NCBI RefSeq assembly: GCF_006912135.1
Contig: NZ_VIRS01000002.1
Coordinates: 422,676 to 486,675, forward strand
Reading direction: 5' to 3'
Length of the DNA stretch: 64,000 nucleotides
Source: Cryptosporangium phraense
GTDB lineage: Bacteria; Actinomycetota; Actinomycetes; Mycobacteriales; Cryptosporangiaceae
The notes beneath the pieces are model-generated. The model ran no database searches and was not told the DNA's origin. It worked only from the letters and a program-made list of their open reading frames with translations. The position numbers were made by a program, and so were the translations under genes. Of this stretch, positions 17,308 through 24,810 are shown piece after piece (the first letter of the stretch is position 1; each line of letters starts with the position of its first letter).

Positions 17308-19082
17308 GCGCACCGACCCGACCCGCACCGGCTGACGGCCTGGCGACGGCTCTCGCGGACGGCAGCGAGCCCGCGGCGACCGTGAACCGGCTGTACTCCG
17401 GTCAGCTGCGGTTACGGACCGGCCGGCTCCGTGCGCTGGTCGCCCGGGCCGTCGCGCTCGACCCCGACGGCGCGCGCGACGCGTTCCTCGAGGAGAGCTA
17501 CGCCGCACTCCGCGAGCTCCAGCAGACCCATCCCCGGGTCGTGACCGCGCTGCTGCTGTACCCGCACGTCGGCGCCTGGCTGGCCGAGAGCCTCCGGCGC
17601 CTCGACCCCGGCCGGCCCTCCGACGAGACCCCGGAGGCGCAGCTCGGCTACCTCTCCGCGCTGGTCGCGGCGGCCGTACTCCGTGCGGACGCCGAGCTGA
17701 GCGTGCCGTTGGCGATCGAGGAACCGGGCCGGGTCGTGCTGCCCGCGGTGGGGACCTGCCTGCTGCCGGCCGGGACGGCGTCCGCCTGGAGGTTGGCGGG
17801 ACGGCGGATCACCGACGGCCAGCACGAGGTCGCACTCCCGGCGGACCTGTCCGCGGAGACGGACGAGTGGAAGCCGGTCCGGCGGTTGCGGTCCGACCAC
17901 GGGAGCCCGATCGACGTCGCGTTCGACGAACAGGACCCGGCGCGCAGCTGCGGCCCGACGCTGACGCTCGCGCCCCGGGCCGACGCGGCCGAATGGGAGG
18001 CCTGGCAGCAGGCGTTCGACGAGGCCTGGGCCATGCTGCTGGCGGAGCAGCCCGGCTACGCGGAGGAGATCCGGGCCGGACTGCAGTGCCTCGTGCCGCT
18101 GGCCTCGCTGGGAGGCGGACGCAGCTCCAGCCTCACGGTCGGCGACGCGTTCGGCTCGGTCGTCACGACGCCGCCGGCGAACGGCGGTGCCCTGGCCCTG
18201 ACACTCATCCACGAGACCCAGCACGGGAAGCTCTCGGCGCTGCTCGACCTCGAGCCGCTCTATCGAGCCGACTCCGACGACCGCTTCTACGCACCCTGGC
18301 GGGACGACCCGCGGCCGTTCGGAGCCGTGCTCCAGGGGGTCTACGCGCACCTCGGCGTGGCGAACTTCTGGCGGGTCCACCGCTGGGCCGCCGACGGCGA
18401 CGACGCGACGCTCGCGCACATGGAGTTCACCCGGTGGCGGCAGCAGACCGAGGAGGCGGCGGCCGAACTCGCCCGGGCCGACGTCGTGACGGAATCCGGG
18501 CTGGCGTTCCTGGACGTGATCTCCGGGCGGCTGGCCGAGTGGGGCACCGAGCCGGTGCCCGGATCGGCCGACGAACTCGCGGCCGCGGCCCGGTTCGAGC
18601 ACCGGATCGGCTGGCGGCTGCGGAACCTGGAACTGGACGCAGCCCGGCTCGCCGATGCGATCCGCCGCGAGCCGATCACCCCGCTGCCCGAGCCGGTCGC
18701 GGCGACCGCGAAGCAGTCCGGTCCGACCGGCGTGTGGAGCGCGCGGCTCCGGCTGATGTACGCCGGAGTCACCCAGCCCGACCTGTACGAACGTCTGCGC
18801 AGCGGCGAGCAGGCGCTGGACGTGGAGGCGTCCGACGCCGATCTGGCGTGCCTCGTCGGCGATTACGCGACGGCCGAACCGGCCTACGAGGCGCAGATCG
18901 CCGACGGCGGATCCTGGGAGGCGTGGGTCGGGCTCGTCCACTGTTATCCGCAGACCCGGCCGGGGCCGGCCGCCGAGTTCTTCCGGGCCCGACCCGAGGT
19001 GGTGGCCTCGGTGTACGAGGAGTTGGCCGGGCAGTTGCCGCCGTACGAGGTGGCCCGGAGGCTGGCGGTGCTGCTGCCGTGA
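17304..19082 (+). CDS. HExxH-motif peptide-modifying enzyme (aKG-HExxH beta-hydroxylase-like)
   Basis: A 592-aa protein with the motif His303-Glu304-Thr-Gln-His307 in ALTLIHETQHGKLSAL. This matches the 'HEXXH motif-containing putative peptide modification protein' family seen beside FxsB-like maturases, either fused or separate. Related enzymes have been assigned alpha-ketoglutarate-dependent beta-hydroxylase activity on RiPP peptides. The region before the motif (about residues 200-300) and the acidic stretch after it (LEPLYRADSDDRFYAPWRDD) are the most conserved-looking parts; the C-terminus has helical, TPR-like character. It is translationally coupled to both fxsB and the exporter. A metalloprotease role is less likely, given these neighbours. 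Confidence 0.85.
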   Translation: MSAPTRPAPADGLATALADGSEPAATVNRLYSGQLRLRTGRLRALVARAVALDPDGARDAFLEESYAALRELQQTHPRVVTALLLYPHVGAWLAESLRRLDPGRPSDETPEAQLGYLSALVAAAVLRADAELSVPLAIEEPGRVVLPAVGTCLLPAGTASAWRLAGRRITDGQHEVALPADLSAETDEWKPVRRLRSDHGSPIDVAFDEQDPARSCGPTLTLAPRADAAEWEAWQQAFDEAWAMLLAEQPGYAEEIRAGLQCLVPLASLGGGRSSSLTVGDAFGSVVTTPPANGGALALTLIHETQHGKLSALLDLEPLYRADSDDRFYAPWRDDPRPFGAVLQGVYAHLGVANFWRVHRWAADGDDATLAHMEFTRWRQQTEEAAAELARADVVTESGLAFLDVISGRLAEWGTEPVPGSADELAAAARFEHRIGWRLRNLELDAARLADAIRREPITPLPEPVAATAKQSGPTGVWSARLRLMYAGVTQPDLYERLRSGEQALDVEASDADLACLVGDYATAEPAYEAQIADGGSWEAWVGLVHCYPQTRPGPAAEFFRARPEVVASVYEELAGQLPPYEVARRLAVLLP

Positions 19083-20314
19083 ACTCCTGGCGACGGGACT
19101 TCCATCTGCTCTGGACGGGGACGACGCTGACCCAGCTCGGCGGGTCGGGGTCGATCTTCGTCTACCCACTGCTGGCCCTGGCGCTGACCGGTTCTCCCGT
19201 GTTCGCGGGCTGGGTGGTGTGCGCGGGGATGGTGCCGGCGACGATCCTCTACCTGCCCGCCGGCGTCCTCGCCGACCGGCTCGACCGGCGGACGCTGTTG
19301 ATCGTCAGCGCCGGTGTCCGCGGCGTGGCCGCGCTGACCCTGCCGCTGACGCTCGGGACCGGGCACGGATGGGCGTGGCTGCTGCCTTTGGTCGCGTTCG
19401 TCGACGGCACCTGTTCGACGGTGTACGCGACGACCGAGGCGTCGTTCGTCCCCCGACTGGTGCCACCGGACGCGCTCTCCGGGGCCATCGCCCGGAACGA
19501 GGCCCGGTTCCATCTGGCCACGCTGCTCGGGCGGCCCCTCGGTGGGTTGTTGTTCGGCCTGGCCCAGATCCTGCCGTTCGTGCTGAACGCGGTCTCCGGC
19601 GTAGCGGCGGCGGTGCTGGCCGCGCTCGTTCGCGGTCCGCGCGGTTCCACGCGCGGTGAGCTCTCGTTCGCGAGTATCCGGACCGACCTGCGGGACGGGC
19701 TGGTCTGGGTGGCCCGGCACCCGTTGATCCGGCTCTCGATCACCCACGACACGCTGCAGAACTTCCTCATGCAGGCGGTCGGGTTGACCGTGATCGCGCG
19801 GGCGGTCGGCGACGGTGTGCCGGGGTGGTTGATCGGCATCGCGATGGCGGCCGGTGGAGCGGGCGGCGTGCTCGGCGCCTGGGTCGCTCCGTCCACGCTG
19901 CGAGGGCGCAGCGTCCGCCAGGTGCTGGTCGCGGTGGCCTGGGGATGGGCGCTGTTCGCCGGCCTGGTGACCGCGTTGCCGCAGGCCGGGGCCCTGATCG
20001 GGGCGTTCGTGCTGTACGGGCTGGTCGCCGCCCACACGAACGTGGCGATGGTGAACTACCAGGCCCGGGAGGTGCCGCCGGAACTGCTCGGGCGGGTCGT
20101 GAGCGTCGATCGATTCCTGTCGATGGGGATGGTGCCGCTCGGTGCGCTGGTGGCCGGGTACGCGCTGCCGGCGATCGGCGCCGAGTGGACGCTGCTGGCG
20201 CTGGCCGCGGCCGGTGCGCTCTGGGCCGTGGTGCTGACCGTGGTGCTCCGCGGCCTGCCGGCCGGCGTCCCCGCGGTGCCGGCTCCGGCGGCGGCGGAAC
20301 CCGTGCCCGCCTAG
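19079..20314 (+). CDS. MFS transporter, probable exporter of the modified peptides
   Basis: A 411-aa major facilitator protein with 12 predicted membrane helices. The loop after helix 2 reads PAGVLADRLDRRTLL, the MFS motif A. The start GTG 19079 overlaps the HExxH gene stop (GTGA), so it belongs to the RiPP operon. The type (drug-efflux-like MFS_3) fits export of the small product. The last residues are Ala/Pro-rich (VPAVPAPAAAEPVPA). Its stop overlaps the convergent folP-like gene by 4 bp (CTAG), which marks the right end of the island. Confidence 0.9.
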   Translation: MNSWRRDFHLLWTGTTLTQLGGSGSIFVYPLLALALTGSPVFAGWVVCAGMVPATILYLPAGVLADRLDRRTLLIVSAGVRGVAALTLPLTLGTGHGWAWLLPLVAFVDGTCSTVYATTEASFVPRLVPPDALSGAIARNEARFHLATLLGRPLGGLLFGLAQILPFVLNAVSGVAAAVLAALVRGPRGSTRGELSFASIRTDLRDGLVWVARHPLIRLSITHDTLQNFLMQAVGLTVIARAVGDGVPGWLIGIAMAAGGAGGVLGAWVAPSTLRGRSVRQVLVAVAWGWALFAGLVTALPQAGALIGAFVLYGLVAAHTNVAMVNYQAREVPPELLGRVVSVDRFLSMGMVPLGALVAGYALPAIGAEWTLLALAAAGALWAVVLTVVLRGLPAGVPAVPAPAAAEPVPA

Positions 20315-21174
20315 GCCAGCCCCCGACGCGTGAAGGCGGGCGGCCGGGTGCCGCGGATCGACGCGACCATGTCCAGGGTCCGGCGGGTCGCCCGGACGTC
20401 GTGGGCCCGGAACACCCGAGCCCCGAGCCAGGCGCTGACCGCGGTCGCGGCGAGCGTTCCCTCGAGGCGGTCGTCCACCGGCAGGTCGAGCGTCTCGCCG
20501 ACGAAGTCCTTCCGGGAGAGCGCCACCAGCACCGGCCACCCGGTCGCGACCAGCGCCTCCAGCTCGCGGGTGAGCGTCAGCGAGTGCCAGGTGTTCTTGC
20601 CGAAGTCGTGCGCCGGGTCGATCAAGATGCCGTCGGCGCGGACGCCGGCCGCCACGGCGCCCTCGGCCAGCCGCGTCACCGTGCTCACGACGTCGGCCAC
20701 GACGTCGGGAAACGTCGGACGGTGAGGACGGGAGCGGGGGGTCAGCCCACCGGCGTGGGAGCAGATGAGCGCGGCGCCAGTGTCGGCGGCGACCCGGGCC
20801 AGGCCCGGGTCGGCACCCGACCAGGTGTCGTTGAGCAGGTCGGCGCCGGCCTCGACGGCGGCCGCGCCGACCTCGGCGCGCCAGGTGTCGATGCTGATCA
20901 CGAGCTCGGGGTGGCGGGCCCGGACCTCCCGGATCAACGGAACCGTCCGCCTGGCCTCCTCGGCCGCGTCCACGTCGGCGCCCGGGCCGGCCTTCACCCC
21001 GCCGATGTCGACGATGTCCGCGCCGTCGCGCACGGCCGCCTCCACGGCGGCCAGCGCGGCCTCGTCGGTGAACGTGGCGCCCCGGTCGTAGAACGAATCC
21101 GGTGTGCGGTTGACGATGGCCATGACCAGCAACTGGGTGTCGTCGTAGCGGTGGGCGCCGAGCCTGAGTGGCAT
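20311..21174 (-). CDS. folP: Dihydropteroate synthase-like protein (FolP2 position)
   Basis: A 287-aa TIM-barrel protein of the dihydropteroate synthase family. Standard enzymes have NxTPDSFSDGG; here the loop reads NRTPDSFYDRG. VDIGGVKAGPGADVD replaces the usual DIGGESTRPG, so the Ser-Thr-Arg group of the pterin/sulfonamide loop is missing. DPAHDFGKN and LVALSRKDFVG are kept. The location (after a LOG gene, before DivIVA-domain and tag genes) matches M. tuberculosis folP2 (Rv1207), a paralogue without clear synthase activity. So this is probably FolP2-like rather than the folate enzyme. ATG 21174 was chosen. Confidence 0.85.
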   Translation of the reverse strand: MPLRLGAHRYDDTQLLVMAIVNRTPDSFYDRGATFTDEAALAAVEAAVRDGADIVDIGGVKAGPGADVDAAEEARRTVPLIREVRARHPELVISIDTWRAEVGAAAVEAGADLLNDTWSGADPGLARVAADTGAALICSHAGGLTPRSRPHRPTFPDVVADVVSTVTRLAEGAVAAGVRADGILIDPAHDFGKNTWHSLTLTRELEALVATGWPVLVALSRKDFVGETLDLPVDDRLEGTLAATAVSAWLGARVFRAHDVRATRRTLDMVASIRGTRPPAFTRRGLA

Positions 21175-21259
21175 GACGCCATTCTGCGCTGCCGGTGTGT
21201 TCCCCGCTTTGTGGGCGTCTGACCGCATGGGCGCGTGACACACGTGCCACGATGCGGGG

Positions 21260-21739
21260 GTGGGAAGCTTCCTCCTCATCGTCGTGGCCGCGATCATCCT
21301 GGCCGGCATCATCTTCGGTGCCGCCGCGTTCACGCTGGGCCGTGATCGCGGGCTGACCCCGCCCCGGCCGGACGGCGTGCCGTTCGACCTGCCGGCCGAC
21401 CGCCCGCTCGAGCGGGCCGACGTCGACCAGCTGCGGTTCGACACCGGCCTGCGCGGCTACCGGATGGACCAGGTCGACGACCTGCTGGCCCGCATCGCCG
21501 ACGACTTCGACTTCCTGCACACCCGGATCATCGATCTGGAGGACCAGCTCGCGGCCCGTCGCGGCGACGGCGAGGACGACGAACGCCCGTTCGAGTTCCC
21601 GTGGGCGAACGAGGAGGCGGCCGCCGAGCCGTCCGCGACCGTGGATGAAGATTCGCTGGTGCCCGAGCAACAGCAATCTTCCACTGAACCGGCTCCGGCT
21701 GCCCCGGCCGAGGCGTCCGCGGCGGAGAAGGCCCGATGA
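21260..21739 (+). CDS. DivIVA-domain membrane-anchored protein (Rv1209-like)
   Basis: A 159-aa protein with one N-terminal membrane helix (about residues 3-25) and a short DivIVA-type region (RFDTGLRGYRMDQVDDLLAR, about 58-77) followed by a short coiled segment. The tail is acidic and Pro/Ala/Gln-rich. Such small DivIVA-domain proteins are conserved beside tag in actinobacteria (Rv1209 in M. tuberculosis). The domain suggests a link with polar growth or septation, but no role is established. GTG start at 21260; ATGA overlap with the next gene. Confidence 0.85.
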   Translation: MGSFLLIVVAAIILAGIIFGAAAFTLGRDRGLTPPRPDGVPFDLPADRPLERADVDQLRFDTGLRGYRMDQVDDLLARIADDFDFLHTRIIDLEDQLAARRGDGEDDERPFEFPWANEEAAAEPSATVDEDSLVPEQQQSSTEPAPAAPAEASAAEKAR

Positions 21740-22218
21740 CGCTTCCGGCGGTGCCGGCCGACCTCGCCCGTCCCGGACCGGGGACGCTCACCGTCCGGGT
21801 CATGGTCGACGCCGACATCGAGACCGCGTTCGCCGCTGCGACCGACTGGCCGGCCCAGGCCCGCTGGATCCCGCTGACGTCGGTGAAGGTCGTCGAAGGC
21901 GACGGACGCAGCCTGGGCAGCGTCGTACACGCGTTCACCGGCATCGGCCGGGTGGGCTTCCTCGACGTGTTCACGGTCGTCGGCTGGGATCCGCCGCACA
22001 GCGTCCAGGTCGTGCACACCGGGCGGCTGATCCGGGGCCCGGGCGCGTTCCACCTCACCGAGTACGGGCGTCAGCGCACCGAGTTCGCCTGGAGCGAGGA
22101 GCTGTACCTCCCGTTCGGCCGGGCCGGTGAGGTCGCCTGGGCGGTGGCCCGCCCGCTGGCCGCGGCCGCGCTCAAGGCCGGCCTGCGGCGCTTCGCCCGG
22201 TACGTGGTCTCCCGATGA
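21736..22218 (+). CDS. SRPBCC (polyketide cyclase-like) family protein
   Basis: A 160-aa START/SRPBCC-fold protein. The pattern VRVMVDADIETAFAAATDWPAQARWIP at the N-terminus and a long C-terminal helix (ALKAGLRRFARYV) are typical of polyketide-cyclase/dehydrase-like ligand-binding proteins. The substrate is unknown. It overlaps both neighbours by 4 bp (ATGA), so it is translated together with the DivIVA-domain gene and tag. Confidence 0.87.
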   Translation: MTLPAVPADLARPGPGTLTVRVMVDADIETAFAAATDWPAQARWIPLTSVKVVEGDGRSLGSVVHAFTGIGRVGFLDVFTVVGWDPPHSVQVVHTGRLIRGPGAFHLTEYGRQRTEFAWSEELYLPFGRAGEVAWAVARPLAAAALKAGLRRFARYVVSR

Positions 22219-22808
22219 CCGACGAGCTCACGCTCGCCGAGACCGGGCTGGTCCGGGGCGAGGACGGCGCGCTGCGCTGCTTCTGGGCCGGTTCGACCGA
22301 GGACTACGTCGCCTACCACGACGACGAGTGGGGCCGCCGCCTGACCGGCGACGACGCGCTCTTCGAGCGCGTCAGCCTGGAGGCGTTCCAGTCCGGGCTG
22401 TCGTGGATCACGATCCTCCGCCGCCGGGAGGGCTTCCGGCGTGCGTTCGCCGGCTTCTCGATCGCCGCGGTGGCCGAATTCGACGATTCGGACGTCGAGC
22501 GCCTGCTCGCCGACGCCGGAATCATTCGCAACCGGGCCAAGATCGAGGCCGCGATCACGAACGCCAGGCTCGCGGCCGAGCTCCCGGAGGGGCTGTCCGC
22601 GCTGCTCTGGTCGTTCGCGCCGCCGCCGAGGCCGCGCCCGCGCAGCCGGGCCGACGTCCCGTCGACGACCCCGGAATCCGTGGCGATGGCCAAGAACCTC
22701 CGCAAGCGGGGTTTCCGGTTCGTCGGGCCGACCACCGCGTACGCGCTCATGCAGGCAACCGGTATGGTCGATGACCACATTCAGGGCTGTTCGGTAGGCG
22801 CGACGTAG
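22215..22808 (+). CDS. tag: DNA-3-methyladenine glycosylase I
   Basis: A 197-aa HhH-superfamily base-excision glycosylase removing 3-methyladenine from DNA. RCFWAGSTEDYVAYHDDEWG near the N-terminus supplies the first zinc-binding Cys and the Tyr/His/Glu residues of the family. LSWITILRRREGFRRAF and RKRGFRFVGPTTAYALMQATG are the HhH region, and the C-terminal HxxxC (VDDHIQGC) completes the zinc site. Equivalent to Rv1210 (tagA). Last gene of a three-gene coupled operon. Confidence 0.95.
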   Translation: MTDELTLAETGLVRGEDGALRCFWAGSTEDYVAYHDDEWGRRLTGDDALFERVSLEAFQSGLSWITILRRREGFRRAFAGFSIAAVAEFDDSDVERLLADAGIIRNRAKIEAAITNARLAAELPEGLSALLWSFAPPPRPRPRSRADVPSTTPESVAMAKNLRKRGFRFVGPTTAYALMQATGMVDDHIQGCSVGAT

Positions 22809-22893
22809 CCGCGGAGACCCCGTCGGAACCGTGCCCGGCCTCTTTTGTGCAGGTCCGACGCGTGCTTGTCCACTGTGTTTAGCCGGGTCGAGT

Positions 22894-22922
22894 TTGGGAC
22901 GCCAGCAGGTATGGGCGAGAAT
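22894..22922 (+). promoter_or_regulatory. Candidate sigma-70-type promoter before the DUF3117 gene
   Basis: TTGGGA (22894-22899) and GAGAAT (22917-22922) are 17 bp apart in the 211-bp gap between tag and the DUF3117 gene. The following AATAAGACAGTAGT is unusually AT-rich for this sequence. Start of transcription would lie about 90 bp before the coding region. Confidence 0.35.
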
Positions 22923-23019
22923 AAGACAGTAGTGAGATGTCCCGGGCACGTGAGATCCAGCGAGCCTGCAAGGCGTGACCAGAGTTTCACCGACGGTCAC
23001 CGGTCGAGGGGAGCATGAG

Positions 23020-23187
23020 ATGGCGGCCATGAAGCCGCGGACGGGTGACGGTCCGCTCGAAGTCACCAAGGAGGGCCGCGGCATCGTGATGCGCGTACCA
23101 CTCGAGGGTGGCGGTCGTCTCGTCGTCGAGATGAATGCCGACGAGGCCAGCGCGCTCGGGGACGCTCTGAAGAACGTCGTGGGTTAG
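23020..23187 (+). CDS. DUF3117 small conserved protein (Rv1211-like)
   Basis: A 55-aa protein, MAAMKPRTGDGPLEVTKEGR at the N-terminus, with a repeated beta pattern and the C-terminal helix NADEASALGDALKNVVG. It matches the DUF3117 family found across actinobacteria between tag and the glycogen genes (M. tuberculosis Rv1211). Its function is unknown. ATG 23020 was chosen because the family begins there; upstream in-frame starts add residues without similarity. Confidence 0.9.
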   Translation: MAAMKPRTGDGPLEVTKEGRGIVMRVPLEGGGRLVVEMNADEASALGDALKNVVG

Positions 23188-23199
23188 TCGCCCACGGGC

Positions 23200-23243
23200 A
23201 GCCGGCCCAGGCCAGTCAGGCCGGGCCGGCTGTCGTTTGCGTT
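23200..23243 (+). terminator. Terminator after the DUF3117 gene
   Basis: AGCCGGCCC and GGGCCGGCT form a 9-bp stem (23200-23231), with an inner GGCC/GGCC extension, followed by GTCGTTTGCGTT. It lies 12 bp after the stop codon and ends about 25 bp before the pepA start. Confidence 0.65.
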
Positions 23244-23268
23244 GGTAACTGCAGATCGGGAGGGTTTC

Positions 23269-24810
23269 GTGCTCGACGTCCGTCTGGTGGCTGTTGCCGA
23301 TCTGCCCGCCGACGCGCCTCCGCTGGTGCTCGCGCTGCCGACCGTACCCGCGGAGTCTGAATCGTCCGAGGCGGCCGAGGCGGCTGACGGGGAGCGGCGG
23401 GCCGAGCCGGCGACGCTCCTGGGCACCGCCTACGCGCTCCCGGAGCAGCTCCGCGGCCTGGTCGACGCCTGGCTGGGCGACGAGCGACGTCCGGAGCCGC
23501 CGGCCAAGGGCAAGGCGGGCGAGATCGCCACGCTGCCGCTCCCGGGTGGGGTACCGGCCGTGCTGCTGCTCGCCGGGTCCGGCGACGGCGCCGAGGCGGA
23601 CTGGCGCAAGACCGGGGCCGCGCTGGTCCGGGCCGCCTCCGGTGACCCCGAGCTGACGCTGGCGCTGCCGTCCGACGTCAGCCCCGAGGGCGTCCGGGGC
23701 CTGTTCGAGGGCGCGCTGCTGGCCTCGTACCGGTTCACGCTGGCGTCCGACCCGAAGCCGCCCACGCTGACCTCGCTCACCGTCGTCACCGACGATCCGT
23801 CACGTTTCGCCGACGCGGTCGCGCGGGCCGAGGCGGTCGCCCGCGGGACCGCGCTCGCCCGCGACCTGGTCAACACGCCGAGCAACATCAAGAGCCCGGA
23901 GTGGTTCGCCGCCCAGGCCGTCGAGGCGGCGACGCCGCTCGGCATCGACGCCCAGGTCCGCGACCCCGAGTGGCTGGCCGCGAACGACTTCGGCGGGATG
24001 CTCGCGGTCGGGGGCGGCTCGACGCGCGGCCCGCGCCTGCTCGAGCTGCGCTGGGCCCCGGACGGCGTCGACCTGCACTCGCTGCGGCACGTGGTGCTCG
24101 TCGGCAAGGGCATCACGTTCGACACCGGCGGCATCTCGATCAAGCCCGCGCAGGGCATGCAGCTGATGAAGAAGGACATGGGCGGCGGGGCCGCGGTCGT
24201 CGGCGCCGTGCTGGCCGCGGCTGCCCTGAGGCTGCCGCTGCGGGTCACCGTGCTGGTTCCGCTGGCCGAGAACATGCCCAGCGGCAGCGCGTACCGTCCC
24301 GGGGACGTCGTCCGCCATTACGGCGGCCGCACCTCGGAGATCTTCAGCACCGACGCCGAGGGCCGGATGGTGCTCGGTGACGCGCTGGCGTACGCGGTCG
24401 CGACGCTGCGGCCGGACGTCCTCATCGACCTGGCCACGCTGACCGGCGGTCAGGGCGTCGCGCTCGGGAAGCGCACCGCGGCCTTGTTCTCGGAGAACGA
24501 CGACCTGGCCAAGGCGCTGTTCGAGGCGGCCGAGCAGGCCGGTGAGCGGGTCTGGCAGATGCCGCTGCCGGAGGACTACCTGGAGCAGATCGACTCGGAC
24601 GTCGCGGACGCCAACAACAGCGGCGGACGGGGCGCGCAGAGCGCCACCGCAGCGCTGTTCCTGCGGCCGTTCGCGGGCGAGGCCCGGGACCGCTGGGTGC
24701 ATGTGGACATGTCCAGCCCGGCCTGGTCCGACGGCCCGTCCGACGAGCTCACCAAGGGCGGAACCGGCTGGGGCGTACGCACCCTAACCAGGTGGCTGGA
24801 ATCGCTCTAA
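23269..24810 (+). CDS. pepA: Leucyl aminopeptidase (M17 family)
   Basis: A 513-aa cytosolic aminopeptidase releasing N-terminal residues from peptides. The C-terminal catalytic domain has GKGITFDTGGISIKPAQGM (metal-binding Lys and Asp), ENMPSGSAYRPGDVV and NTDAEGR-like STDAEGRMVLGDAL (metal-binding Asp/Glu, catalytic Arg). The N-terminal domain is variable. GTG 23269 is chosen: GGGAGGG lies 5 nt upstream, whereas the earlier TTG 23242 is next to the preceding terminator. It converges with glgM, overlapping by 4 bp. Confidence 0.94.
   Translation: MLDVRLVAVADLPADAPPLVLALPTVPAESESSEAAEAADGERRAEPATLLGTAYALPEQLRGLVDAWLGDERRPEPPAKGKAGEIATLPLPGGVPAVLLLAGSGDGAEADWRKTGAALVRAASGDPELTLALPSDVSPEGVRGLFEGALLASYRFTLASDPKPPTLTSLTVVTDDPSRFADAVARAEAVARGTALARDLVNTPSNIKSPEWFAAQAVEAATPLGIDAQVRDPEWLAANDFGGMLAVGGGSTRGPRLLELRWAPDGVDLHSLRHVVLVGKGITFDTGGISIKPAQGMQLMKKDMGGGAAVVGAVLAAAALRLPLRVTVLVPLAENMPSGSAYRPGDVVRHYGGRTSEIFSTDAEGRMVLGDALAYAVATLRPDVLIDLATLTGGQGVALGKRTAALFSENDDLAKALFEAAEQAGERVWQMPLPEDYLEQIDSDVADANNSGGRGAQSATAALFLRPFAGEARDRWVHVDMSSPAWSDGPSDELTKGGTGWGVRTLTRWLESL

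Noticed and set aside
18210..18224. HExxH motif as a leader peptidase for the RiPP precursors
   Set aside because: The protein resembles the HExxH peptide-modification family found with FxsB rather than zinc proteases, and no other protease features are seen. Kept only as a minor alternative.
17867..19078. Open frame upstream of the MFS transporter in its own frame
   Set aside because: It overlaps the HExxH gene out of frame; transporter similarity starts at GTG 19079.
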